From the NCBI GenBank assembly GCA_949286295.1, contig CASECK010000125.1, forward strand, positions 1-13,451: DNA of 13,451 nucleotides, written 5' to 3'. Shown here piece after piece: positions 6,229-13,451 of the stretch. This stretch comes from an uncultured bacterium. GTDB taxonomy: Bacteria; Bacillota; Clostridia; Oscillospirales; Oscillospiraceae. The translations under genes were made by a program, and so were the position numbers. Position 1 is the first letter of the stretch. Each line of letters opens with the position of its first letter. Under the pieces are notes generated by a model. That model did no database searches. It saw nothing but the letters and a program-made list of their open reading frames with translations, and was not told the origin of the DNA.

Positions 6229-6275
6229 AAAAGCCTCCCCCGCGCCTTGCCCGGCGCGGGGGAGGCCTCTTTTTT
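6229..6275. terminator. Bidirectional terminator between convergent operons
   Basis: A perfect 14-bp G+C stem, GCCTCCCCCGCGCC (6233-6246) and GGCGCGGGGGAGGC (6253-6266), closes a 6-nt loop. The plus strand continues CTCTTTTTT and the minus strand continues TTTTCC. It most likely ends the minus-strand operon whose last gene stops at 6290, and it backs up the rpsI terminator. The 82 bases between the two terminators hold only a weak 6-bp stem (6200-6205/6218-6223). Confidence 0.88.
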
Positions 6276-6289
6276 CCGGTGTGTTGGCC

Positions 6290-7087
6290 TCAGGGCTGCT
6301 TTCCGATGTAGGCCAGGATGCCGCCGTCCACATACAGGATGTGGCCGTTGACAAAGTTGGACGCCTCGGAGGCCAGGAACACCGCCGGTCCCACCAGGTC
6401 GTCGGTGGTGCCCCAGCGGGCCGCCGGCGTCTTGGCGATGATAAACTGGTCGAAGGGGTGGCGGCTGCCGTCCGGCTGGCGCTCCCGCAGGGGCGCGGTC
6501 TGGGGGGTCTCGATATAGCCGGGGCCAATGCCGTTGCACTGGATGTTGTACCCGCCGTACTCCGCGCAGATGTTCCGGGTCAGCATCTTCAGGCCGCCCT
6601 TGGCGGCGGCGTAGGCGGACACGGTCTCCCGGCCCAGCTCGCTCATCATGCTGCAGATGTTGATAATCTTGCCGTGTCCCCGCTCAATCATGGAGGGAAT
6701 CACCGCCTTGCTCACGATGAAGGGGGCGTTCAGGTCCACGTCGATCACCGCCCGGAACTGCTCGGCGCTCATCTCGCACATAGGCACGCGCTTGATGATG
6801 CCCGCGTTGTTCACTAAAATATCGATGCCGCCAATCTGCTCCTGGATGGTCTGGACCATCCGCTCCACCGCGGCCTCGTCGGTGACGTCGCACACAAAGC
6901 CGTGGGCCTTGATTCCGTCCGCCTCATAGGCGGCCAGGCCCTTGTCCACCAACTCCTGTTTGATGTCGTTGAACACAATGGTGGCCCCGGCCCGGGCCAT
7001 GCCCGAGGCGATGGCGTAGCCGATGCCGTAGCTGGCGCCGGTGACCAGCGCCACCTTGCCCTCCAGGGAAAATGCCGTCTTATCCAT
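6290..7087 (-). CDS. SDR-family dehydrogenase, gluconate 5-dehydrogenase-like
   Basis: This is an NAD(P)-dependent classical short-chain dehydrogenase of 265 residues. The cofactor motif TGASYGIG is at residues 16-23, NNAG at 93-96, and the catalytic triad is Ser146, Tyr159 and Lys163 (SAYAAAKGG). The segment GPGYIETPQTAPLRERQ and a C-terminal VDGGILAYIGKQP resemble gluconate 5-dehydrogenase and 2-deoxy-gluconate dehydrogenase relatives. The true substrate may be any 2-keto/hydroxy acid or sugar acid. ATG at 7087 is preferred because AAGGAG lies eight bases before it. An ATG at 7093 gives a 4-bp overlap with the upstream gene but too short a spacing. It is the last gene of the seven-gene operon and was probably recruited for a later oxidation or reduction step of the imported compound. 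Confidence 0.9.
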   Translation of the reverse strand: MDKTAFSLEGKVALVTGASYGIGYAIASGMARAGATIVFNDIKQELVDKGLAAYEADGIKAHGFVCDVTDEAAVERMVQTIQEQIGGIDILVNNAGIIKRVPMCEMSAEQFRAVIDVDLNAPFIVSKAVIPSMIERGHGKIINICSMMSELGRETVSAYAAAKGGLKMLTRNICAEYGGYNIQCNGIGPGYIETPQTAPLRERQPDGSRHPFDQFIIAKTPAARWGTTDDLVGPAVFLASEASNFVNGHILYVDGGILAYIGKQP

Positions 7088-7089
7088 GT

Positions 7090-8148
7090 TCATCGCTCCT
7101 TTCCGTTCTGGACAAGCTGCCGGAGTACCTCCGGGTCAAATTGGGGGGCCAGCTTCAGGTAGTCCACATCCATCAGCCAGCGGTAAGCGCTCAGCATGGC
7201 GTCGATATTGGGGGTCGCCACCCCGTAGAGCCTGCCCAGCAGCGCCACCGGAGCCATGCCGAAGGGCAGGTCCTCCTCCAGGTAGCGGTGCTTTACCGTC
7301 TTGGGCCCCTTGCCGGACAGATAGGATTTGTTGTTCTTCACCGCCTCGTACAAGGTGGCGTACTTGTCCGGCCAAAAGCTGTTGATGATGTCCACGCAGC
7401 GCACGGGGGACGCCCCCGCCGCCTGGGTCACCGCGCAGCGCTCCGCGTCAATCTTCTCCACGGCGGCCAGGGTGAGGCGGGTGGCCGCGTCGCCATAGAA
7501 GGAGTAGTCCTCCCCGTTTTCCATGCGGGTGATGTTGAACAGGGCGATGGGGGTGTGCATCACCGGGTTGGAGGAGTTCAGGGAGGTGCTCACCACATTC
7601 TCATCGGGGACAAACTGGGGAAAGAGCCCGCTCAGCTGGCGGCAGATGTCCCGGGCGGCGGCGGGATGGACGGTGGCCAGGGAAATCTCCTGCTTGATGC
7701 TCTTGATGTGGCAGGCCGGGCCCTCGTAGTCGGCCAGGAAAATCTGCGCGCCGGTCTCGGCGATCTCCACCTGTTTCTCCTCCGCCTCGTCCCTGAGTTC
7801 CTGCCAGAACTCATAGGCCCCCCAGTTCCCGTTGAAAATCAATATCTTCTGTCCCACCTCCAGCACCCCCCGCAGGCGCCGGGCCACCGGCGCGTGGCCG
7901 GAGGCCACGGTCAGCACGAAAATCCACTCCGCGCCCCGGACCGCCCCGGCCAGGTCTCCTGTCACAGCGGGGGCATAGTGGCCGGCGCAGGCGCCCGTGA
8001 CCGTCAGGCCGTCCCGGGCCAGCTGCTCCACCACGGCGGGGTCCCGGCCCCACATGGTGACGCGGCAGCCCTTCTCCATCAGGTAGGCCGCCGCCGCCCG
8101 GGCCGTCCGGCCCAGTCCGAGGATGGCCACGGATTGTTTCCCGCTCAT
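7090..8148 (-). CDS. Octopine/nopaline-type (opine) dehydrogenase family protein
   Basis: This 352-residue NAD(P)-dependent enzyme belongs to the family that reversibly joins an amino acid and a 2-oxo acid into an opine. An N-terminal Rossmann fold begins VAILGLGRTARA (7-18). The C-terminal opine-dehydrogenase domain is marked by SNPVMHTP (193-200), where His198 matches the family catalytic histidine. It also has SFYGD (216-220) and HRYLEEDLPFG (287-297), a characteristic element. In bacteria these enzymes often work in the oxidative, opine-degrading direction. The absence of a nicotianamine-synthase-like gene speaks against a metallophore role. The ATG at 8148 follows a GGAGG that lies inside the end of the upstream gene, four bases away, and the stop overlaps or abuts the SDR gene. 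The substrate is unknown. Confidence 0.87.
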   Translation of the reverse strand: MSGKQSVAILGLGRTARAAAAYLMEKGCRVTMWGRDPAVVEQLARDGLTVTGACAGHYAPAVTGDLAGAVRGAEWIFVLTVASGHAPVARRLRGVLEVGQKILIFNGNWGAYEFWQELRDEAEEKQVEIAETGAQIFLADYEGPACHIKSIKQEISLATVHPAAARDICRQLSGLFPQFVPDENVVSTSLNSSNPVMHTPIALFNITRMENGEDYSFYGDAATRLTLAAVEKIDAERCAVTQAAGASPVRCVDIINSFWPDKYATLYEAVKNNKSYLSGKGPKTVKHRYLEEDLPFGMAPVALLGRLYGVATPNIDAMLSAYRWLMDVDYLKLAPQFDPEVLRQLVQNGKER

Positions 8149-8152
8149 TGTC

Positions 8153-9430
8153 TCAGCCTCCTATCATCATGTGGAGAATCTCCACGTCGGTCTGCCGCAT
8201 CCCCTCCCGGCCCAGGCGGCCGATGCTGCGGATGGTCTGCTCCACATCGTCCATCACCAGGCCGTCTCCGGGCTCAAACTGGTTGTTCTCCATGGCCATG
8301 TCGGCGCTCAGCAGGGCGGTCTCCACCGCGGCGGAGATTTTGGCGGCACAGGAGGCCTTGGCCCCGTCGCACACCATGCCGCTGATGGTGGCCAGGGTGT
8401 TGATGACCGCGCCGGCCACCTGCCGCTCATCGCCGCCGCGCAGATAGACCACCCCCGCGCCGCTGCCCGCGGCGGCGCTGACCGCGCCGCAGTAGGCCGA
8501 CAGGCTGCCGATATAGTGCTTTTGATGCAGCGCCACCAGGTTGCTCACCGCCAGGGCCCGGAAGAGTTTCTCCTCCCCGGCGTCCAGCGCCTGGGCGTAG
8601 ACCCAGACCGGCATACTGGCCGTGATGCCCTGGTTGCCGCTGCCCGAGTTGATGACCACCGGCATGGAACAGCCGTTCATCCGGGCATCGGAGCCGGCGG
8701 CTGCCATCATCCTGGCCCGGACATGGACGTCCCCCTCCCCGTAAATTCTCCGGAGGGTGCGCCCCACCTGCGCCCCATAGGGGCGCTCCATGCCCTCCCG
8801 GGCGATGGCCAGGTTCAGCTCCACCTGGCGCTGGAAAATGGGGCGAATCTTCTCCAGCTCCACTGTGTTGGCAAAGTCCAGGATGTCGTGCAGGTTCAGC
8901 GCGTCCTTGTCCCGCTCCAGCCCGTCCGCCGCCTCGCCCTCCTCCTTGGAGAAGAGGACCTGTCCGTTTTTCGTGATCTCCACGATGTTGGTGTGGTGGT
9001 TGAGCAGGCGCACGCTGGCCCGCTCCTCCCCCCGAAACAGGCGCACGTCCACATAGAGGTTGGCCACCCCCTCTTTCAGCAGGCAGGTGCAAACTCCCCG
9101 CTCCAGCAGCGCCCGGGCCTGGGCGATGGCCTGGCCGTCCACGCTCTGGAGCACCTCCAGCCGGCGTTCGGCGTCGCCCCCCACGATGCCCAGCAGGGCA
9201 GCGGCCTCCACCCCTTTCATCCCGCCGGAGTTGGGCACACTGACCCCCTTGACGTTTTTGATGATGTTGCCGCTGCAGCACACCTCCACCCGCTCTGGGA
9301 GCGCGCCCAGCACCTGCCGCGCCTTGGCCGCGGCGTAGGCGATGGCGATGGGTTCGGTGCACCCCAGGGCCGGCTGGAGCTCGGCGTTCAGGATGCGCAA
9401 ATACTTCTCTTCAATGGACTGTGAATTCAT
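8153..9430 (-). CDS. L-cysteine desulfidase / L-serine dehydratase-alpha-like Fe-S enzyme (UPF0597, CyuA/CdsB family)
   Basis: This 425-residue member of the YhaM/CyuA family would release H2S (or water) and ammonia from an amino acid to give pyruvate, using an oxygen-sensitive [4Fe-4S] cluster. The N-terminal PALGCTEP places Cys24 where the family has its first cluster ligand. Cys314 (SAYCGA) and Cys354 (GMVCDGAKASC) are 40 residues apart, as I recall for the archaeal enzyme MJ1025, and Cys361 is also nearby. NSGSGNQG at 261-268 is a further family mark. The start ATG at 9430 has AAAGGG seven bases before it. It ends four bases before the opine-dehydrogenase gene, so the two are tightly coupled. 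It may act on the amino acid freed by that enzyme. Specificity for cysteine, serine or another beta-substituted amino acid cannot be read from sequence. Confidence 0.87.
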   Translation of the reverse strand: MNSQSIEEKYLRILNAELQPALGCTEPIAIAYAAAKARQVLGALPERVEVCCSGNIIKNVKGVSVPNSGGMKGVEAAALLGIVGGDAERRLEVLQSVDGQAIAQARALLERGVCTCLLKEGVANLYVDVRLFRGEERASVRLLNHHTNIVEITKNGQVLFSKEEGEAADGLERDKDALNLHDILDFANTVELEKIRPIFQRQVELNLAIAREGMERPYGAQVGRTLRRIYGEGDVHVRARMMAAAGSDARMNGCSMPVVINSGSGNQGITASMPVWVYAQALDAGEEKLFRALAVSNLVALHQKHYIGSLSAYCGAVSAAAGSGAGVVYLRGGDERQVAGAVINTLATISGMVCDGAKASCAAKISAAVETALLSADMAMENNQFEPGDGLVMDDVEQTIRSIGRLGREGMRQTDVEILHMMIGG

Positions 9431-9480
9431 CTTGCAACCCTTTCATTTCTGTCTCTTCCCGCTTCCGGCGGGACGCGGGT

Positions 9481-10467
9481 TCACAGGCTCTGGGCGGCCA
9501 CGCTGGCGGCCAGCAGATTGACCTCGGGGGTATCCATCTCCACGCAGCAGCCGGGGGCGAGAATCAGCTTCCTCCGCCCCGCCGCCTGCACCGCCTGGCG
9601 CAGATGCTCGGCCACGTCCTCGTACTTGGCGTGCTCCAGCCACTTCTCGTTGATGCCGCCCATCAGGCACTTGTCCGTCAGCCCGCGGGCCCGGGCCATG
9701 TCGGGCTCCACCCAGCGGTCGTGCCAGTTGATGCAGTTAACGGGGTAGTTGACCAGGTCCTCAAAGTAGGTATTGGGCCCGTGGATGTGCAGGATGTTGA
9801 TGGGGGTCACCCCGGCGAAGGCGTCAATCACCTTCCGGTCATAGGCCTCGCCGAACTGGGCGTGCTCCTCCCGGGTCACATAATCGCTGGTGGCGCACTG
9901 GGTGGCCAGGAAAAAGCCGGACACCCCGGCCTCGATATTGGCCTTGACAAAGTTGATGGTGGTCTGGGTGATGGCCTCCAGCGCCTGGTGCAGGTAGTCG
10001 GGGTGGCTGCGCATATCTTCAAACACCCGGGGGCCGGCCAGCTTCTTGGCCACGGTCAGGGGGGTGAAGATGGTCTGGACAAAGGGGATGTCCTCCTTCA
10101 GGCGCTTGGTCATCTGCTGGGACAGCTGCAGCTGCTTGCCGTAGGTGCCGTATGTAGCGGGCAGGGGCTCCAGCCGCTTCCACTCCTCCACGTCCTCGAT
10201 GCCGAACTTGCGCTCAAAGGCCGCCTGGGTCTTGGTGCAGAAGAAGTCCACGCTCAGGCCATAGTCCTGGGCCACGTAGTTGCCAAAGGGCATCATCTTA
10301 ATCAGGTCCAGGTTATAGAGCTTGGCCAGGCGAATCTGCTCCTCGGCCAGGGCAATGGGGTCCTGGTCGTACTGGGGCAGGTGGTACCACATACTCAGGG
10401 GGACGCGGTCCACCTCCTCCCCGCAGATGGCCGCCATCACGCGCTGGCGCTTTGTCATAGTTTGCAT
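9481..10467 (-). CDS. Uroporphyrinogen decarboxylase-family protein, methyltransferase-like
   Basis: This 328-residue TIM-barrel protein of the URO-D superfamily is not a haem enzyme. The N-terminus has DRVP (20-23) but lacks the MRQAGR-type motif of HemE. LHIHG (226-230) followed by LAPGCC (303-308) resembles the zinc site of MtaA/MtbA-type corrinoid methyltransferases (H-x-C ... C). Here it reads His227-x-His229 and then Cys307/Cys308, with 77 residues between His229 and Cys307. Methyl or small-group transfer is therefore possible. However, no corrinoid protein or substrate methyltransferase is encoded in the window, so other chemistry is open. ATG at 10467 has GAGGAG eight bases upstream, with a second ATG three codons on. 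It sits between the transporter and the catabolic enzymes of the operon. Confidence 0.82.
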   Translation of the reverse strand: MQTMTKRQRVMAAICGEEVDRVPLSMWYHLPQYDQDPIALAEEQIRLAKLYNLDLIKMMPFGNYVAQDYGLSVDFFCTKTQAAFERKFGIEDVEEWKRLEPLPATYGTYGKQLQLSQQMTKRLKEDIPFVQTIFTPLTVAKKLAGPRVFEDMRSHPDYLHQALEAITQTTINFVKANIEAGVSGFFLATQCATSDYVTREEHAQFGEAYDRKVIDAFAGVTPINILHIHGPNTYFEDLVNYPVNCINWHDRWVEPDMARARGLTDKCLMGGINEKWLEHAKYEDVAEHLRQAVQAAGRRKLILAPGCCVEMDTPEVNLLAASVAAQSL

Positions 10468-10501
10468 AACACATTCTCCTCGTTTTCCTACAAATTGCGC
10501 T

Positions 10502-12013
10502 TTACCGCCCGCCGGCCTGTCTGGCCTTGCGCCAGTCCTTGTACTTGCCAGCCAGGGGCCACAAAATCAGAAACAGGTTGATGGCCAGCAGCAGCAGGGG
10601 GATGGGCTGGAACAGGGTGTGCACCATGTCGCTCTCCAGCAGCAGCAGCGCCCGGCGGAAGCGGCTCTCCGCCCCGGCCCCCAGCACGAAGGCCAGCACA
10701 AAGGGCGAGGCCGGAATCTCCATCTTCTCCCAGCAGTAGGCCACCAGCGCGAAGAACAGCATGACAATCACGTCGAAGGTCATGTTACGGGTGGTATAGG
10801 CGCCCACCACAGTGAACACCAGGATGATGGGAATAAGCACGGAGTTGGGGACCAGGGTGAGCTTGGCAAAGTGGCGGCCAAAGCCCAGGCCGACCACCAG
10901 CACCAGGAACTGGGCCAGCACCATGCTGACCATGAAGGGGTAGACGATGCCGGCGTTGCTGGTGAACAGCCGCTCCCCGGGGGACAGGCCGTGGGTCATC
11001 AGCACGCCCAGGAACAGCGCCGCCGTGGAGCAGCCGGGAATCCCCAGGGTGATCAGGGGGACCAGGGAGCCGCCCACCACACCGCTGATGGACGAGGAGA
11101 TGGCCACGATGCCCTCCTCGCTGCCGTTGCCGTACTGCTCGGGGTGCTTGGATATTTTCTTTTCAATCTCATAGCTCAGGCCGGAGGCGGTGGTCCCGCC
11201 GGTGCCGGGGACGATGCCGATGATGGTGCCGATGACCGAGGAGCGAATCATGGGCCCCAGCAGCTCCCGGATGGTTCGGAAGGTGACCCGATCCTTCTTC
11301 GCCTTCTTGTCACGGGCGGCCTCGGGGGGCAGCTCGCTGATTTTCTCCTGACCGGCCACCACCAGCAGCAGCATCTGGGAGACGGCGAACATACCCAGGA
11401 TGACGGGCATCAGGGGCAGGCCGTCAAACAGCTCGATGCGGCCGAAGGTGAAGCGCTGCTCGGCCGTGAAGTTGTCCGTGCCGATAAAGGCGGCCGCCCA
11501 GCCCAGCGCCGCGCTGATAAAGCCCTTGAGCATGGAGCGCTGGGTCAGGCTGACGATGACGGAGATGCCCACGAGGGTAATCAGGAACATCTCCAGCGGG
11601 CCCATGGCCACCGCCGCCTGGGCCACCACCGAGGCGCCCAGCAGCAGGGTCAGAGAGCCCACCATGCCGCCAAAGAACGCGCCCAGGGTGGAGATGGCGA
11701 TGGCCCGTCCTCCCTGGCCCCGCTTTGTCATGGGGTAGCCGTCCCAGGTCAGAAACAGGGAATCCGGCGTGCCCGGCGTGTTAATCAGAATGGCGGTGAT
11801 GTTGCCGCCGAACACCCCGGAGGTGTAGATGGCCCCCATACAGGCCAGGGCGGTGACCGGGTCCAGGGAGAAGGTCAGGGGCAGGAACAGGGCGATGCCC
11901 GTCTCAGGCCCCAGACCGGGCAGGGCGCCCAGGATGACGCCCACAATGGAGCCGATGACCATCCACAGCAGCACCTCGGGGTTTAATACCGCAAGAAAAT
12001 ACTCAAAAGACAC
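10502..12013 (-). CDS. Tripartite tricarboxylate transporter, large permease TctA
   Basis: TctA is the large membrane subunit of a secondary, ion-driven carboxylate importer that depends on a periplasmic or lipid-anchored binding protein. This one is 503 residues, the usual length, with about a dozen hydrophobic segments. The signature GALPGLGPETG is at residues 29-39 and a second, symmetry-related GIVPGTGGTTASG at 266-278. FGGNITAILINTPGTP (68-83) is also typical. It starts at GTG 12013, with AAGGGGG seven bases before it, and lies 14 bases after tctB. The gene order tctC-tctB-tctA and the following enzymes suggest it imports the substrate of this operon. The ligand is unknown: the family takes citrate, tartrate, aromatic acids and many other carboxylates. 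Confidence 0.95.
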   Translation of the reverse strand: MSFEYFLAVLNPEVLLWMVIGSIVGVILGALPGLGPETGIALFLPLTFSLDPVTALACMGAIYTSGVFGGNITAILINTPGTPDSLFLTWDGYPMTKRGQGGRAIAISTLGAFFGGMVGSLTLLLGASVVAQAAVAMGPLEMFLITLVGISVIVSLTQRSMLKGFISAALGWAAAFIGTDNFTAEQRFTFGRIELFDGLPLMPVILGMFAVSQMLLLVVAGQEKISELPPEAARDKKAKKDRVTFRTIRELLGPMIRSSVIGTIIGIVPGTGGTTASGLSYEIEKKISKHPEQYGNGSEEGIVAISSSISGVVGGSLVPLITLGIPGCSTAALFLGVLMTHGLSPGERLFTSNAGIVYPFMVSMVLAQFLVLVVGLGFGRHFAKLTLVPNSVLIPIILVFTVVGAYTTRNMTFDVIVMLFFALVAYCWEKMEIPASPFVLAFVLGAGAESRFRRALLLLESDMVHTLFQPIPLLLLAINLFLILWPLAGKYKDWRKARQAGGR

Positions 12014-12027
12014 AAACGTACCCCCTT

Positions 12028-12474
12028 TTACAGCAGGTTGAAGATGTTAAAGACCGTCCCCTCCGGCAGGGGCACCTGGAAGATGTACCGGAACAGGACC
12101 ACCACCAGCACCGTGGTGAGGACGGGCACAGCCACCAGCAGCCGCTTGTCCCGCTGCCCCAAAAACAGCATGGCGGCCAGCAGGAAGAAGGGCGTGCACA
12201 CATAAAATCCGAACAGCTGGCAGCCGATGGCAAACAGCAGCAGGATGCCCAGCATAATCACGCCCCGGGCGGAGTTTGCAAAGTCGTAGCGGTCTTTTTT
12301 CTCCCGTTTGAGCAGGCGGGCGATAATCAGGCAGGTGGCCAGGATAATCAGCACCACCGCCATGGCAGTGGGCAGCACCCTGGAATCCGGCGCCTCAATC
12401 TCCTGCATCTGCCAGAACATGACGCCGCTGACCAGATACATCAGCCCGGCCATTACAAAGTCATAGATCTGCAT
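12028..12474 (-). CDS. Tripartite tricarboxylate transporter, small membrane subunit TctB
   Basis: This 148-residue membrane protein has about five hydrophobic helices (around residues 5-22, 36-54, 71-88, 89-105 and 111-130). That is typical of TctB, the poorly conserved partner of TctA. Identification rests on size, topology, the charged loop RLLKREKKDRYDF (53-65) and the position between tctC and tctA. ATG at 12474 is chosen because AAGGAGG lies six bases before it. The frame extends to 12570, but that would run through the intergenic hairpin. It is separated from the binding-protein gene by 128 bases. Confidence 0.9.
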   Translation of the reverse strand: MQIYDFVMAGLMYLVSGVMFWQMQEIEAPDSRVLPTAMAVVLIILATCLIIARLLKREKKDRYDFANSARGVIMLGILLLFAIGCQLFGFYVCTPFFLLAAMLFLGQRDKRLLVAVPVLTTVLVVVLFRYIFQVPLPEGTVFNIFNLL

Positions 12475-12522
12475 GGATTGCCTCCTTCTATTCACAGCTC
12501 TTGTTCCCTGCAAGCGCAAGAA

Positions 12523-12565
12523 GGGCGCAGCATGGTGCGCATATGAAGCTGACCATGCTGCGCCC
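12523..12565. promoter_or_regulatory. 14-bp intergenic hairpin between tctC and tctB
   Basis: GGGCGCAGCATGGT (12523-12536) and ACCATGCTGCGCCC (12552-12565) form a perfect 14-bp stem with a 15-nt loop. No T-run follows on either strand, so it is not a classical terminator. On the minus-strand transcript it lies 37 bases after the tctC stop and 48 bases before tctB. Such hairpins after binding-protein genes commonly protect the upstream mRNA and raise its level over the permease genes. Confidence 0.7.
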
Positions 12566-12602
12566 GGCACGCCGTTTCAGGTCTCAGGCTCTCCGGGGCG
12601 GA

Positions 12603-13451
12603 TTATTCCCAGGGCTCCACAGCCCACTCGGCCCGGTTGGCCTCGTCAATGGAATCCCACATGGCCTGAATTTCATCGGGGGTCTTGTAGTCGATCTCGA
12701 CGCCCAGCTCCTCGGCACGGCCCTGCACCTCGTCGGACTGCATCGCCTCGTCAAAGGCCGTGCACAGCAGCTCGTAAATCTCGGAGGGGATGTCGGAAGG
12801 AGCGGCCAGGGAGCGCATGGAATAGGCCTCGATATCATAGCCCAGCTCTTTGAGGGTGCGCACGTCGGGCAGGGTGTTGATGCGCTCGCTGGTGCCCACG
12901 CACAGGGGGATGAAGGCGCCCTCCTCGATGGCGGCCATGGTGTCGGCCACCTGGGTGACCAGCACGTCGATGTGGCCGCCCCGGAGCATGGAGACGAACT
13001 CCGCGTCGTTATCAATGGGGACGATGCGGAACTCCGCGCCGGTCTCCCGCTGAATCTGCTTGATGAGGCGGCCCTCGGAGGTGTTCACGCCGCCGCAGCC
13101 CACGGTAATCTCGCCGGGCGCGGCCAGGGCCTCCTCGATGAGGGTCTCAAAGTCGGGGAAGCGCTCGGCGTCCTTGCTGTTGATCAGCCAGGCGCAGGGG
13201 TCGGTCATGAAGTTGCAGATGGGCGCCCAGTCGTCCAGGGTGAAGGCGCAGGCATCACCGCGCACCAGGGGCAGGGCGATGTGGGGGGAGTGGAACATGG
13301 CCAGGGTATAGCCGTCGTGGGGGGCGTTGATGGCGGTGGTCAGGCCAATCTCGCCCGAGCCGCCCTCCTGGTTGGTGATGACAAAGGAGTGGTCAAAATC
13401 GTAGTTGTCCTCCACGTACTGGCAGGCCACCCGCAGCAGGGCCTCCTGGGA
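12603..13451 (-). CDS. Tripartite tricarboxylate transporter substrate-binding protein TctC (partial, 5' end off window)
   Basis: This is the extracytoplasmic solute-binding protein that delivers a carboxylate to TctA/TctB. 282 residues are present, and the frame remains open to the right edge of the window. The GTG at 13430 is therefore not taken as the start. The signal peptide or lipobox and roughly the first 50 residues of the mature protein are missing. Family marks are VITNQEGGSGEIG and the DGYTLAMFHSP stretch near the beginning, PGEITVGCGG in the middle, and the FVSMLRGGHIDVLV segment that lines the ligand pocket. In the family, two bound waters and the loop after the first beta strand contact a carboxylate of the ligand. 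It is the first known gene of the operon; the promoter and any regulator must lie beyond 13451. Confidence 0.93.
   Translation of the reverse strand, partial: SQEALLRVACQYVEDNYDFDHSFVITNQEGGSGEIGLTTAINAPHDGYTLAMFHSPHIALPLVRGDACAFTLDDWAPICNFMTDPCAWLINSKDAERFPDFETLIEEALAAPGEITVGCGGVNTSEGRLIKQIQRETGAEFRIVPIDNDAEFVSMLRGGHIDVLVTQVADTMAAIEEGAFIPLCVGTSERINTLPDVRTLKELGYDIEAYSMRSLAAPSDIPSEIYELLCTAFDEAMQSDEVQGRAEELGVEIDYKTPDEIQAMWDSIDEANRAEWAVEPWE

Noticed and set aside
7072..9424. Long plus-strand open frames (7072-8385, 8123-9424) opposite the dehydrogenase and Fe-S enzyme genes
   Set aside because: Antisense to genes with clear family motifs. Their translations are low-complexity and rich in Gly, His, Ala and Val, as expected from the opposite strand of G+C-biased codons.
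9458..9472. Short hairpin CCCGC/GCGGG between the URO-D-like and Fe-S enzyme genes
   Set aside because: Five base pairs in G+C-rich sequence are expected by chance, and no T-tract follows.
10322..11986. Plus-strand open frame of 554 codons opposite tctA
   Set aside because: Its composition is dominated by Gln, Gly, His and Asp with no domain. It is the mirror of the hydrophobic codons of TctA on the other strand.

Overview
The window is G+C-rich bacterial chromosome. It most resembles an anaerobic gut Firmicute of the Oscillospiraceae (Flavonifractor/Lawsonibacter/Intestinimonas type). The reasons are the strong third-position G/C bias, the AGGAGG-type ribosome binding sites with frequent GTG starts, consensus sigma-A promoters in the few A/T-rich gaps, paired short ChrA transporters, a copper-amine-oxidase-N 'stalk' protein and a stand-alone TtcA-family thiolase. 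The taxonomic call is inference.

Left part (1-2,990). After a plus-strand terminator for a gene off the left edge comes about 340 nt without a convincing protein gene. It holds a dense set of inverted repeats (roughly 75-256) and then a minus-strand tRNA-Arg(CCG) with its own consensus promoter and an abutting terminator. Next, all on the minus strand, are two overlapping short-chain chromate-type transporters and ychF, which has a clear promoter.

Middle (2,957-6,266). A secreted stalk-domain protein and a TtcA-family PP-loop protein lie on the minus strand. Divergent from them is the ribosomal operon rplM-rpsI on the plus strand, with a perfect -35/-10 promoter, a structured leader and a strong terminator. 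A second, bidirectional terminator separates it from the convergent operon to the right.

Right part (6,290-13,451, open at the edge). One minus-strand operon of seven genes reads, in transcription order: tripartite tricarboxylate transporter binding protein (partial), small membrane subunit (TctB), large permease (TctA), a uroporphyrinogen-decarboxylase-family protein with a methyltransferase-like metal site, a cysteine-desulfidase/serine-dehydratase-like Fe-S enzyme, an octopine/nopaline-type dehydrogenase, and a gluconate-5-dehydrogenase-like SDR. The last four genes have very tight spacing or overlaps. I infer a carboxylate or opine-type uptake and breakdown pathway. I know of no described pathway with this gene combination, and this is the best candidate for an undescribed system here. 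A 14-bp hairpin between the binding-protein gene and tctB probably sets differential expression. No CRISPR array, insertion sequence or prophage gene was seen.
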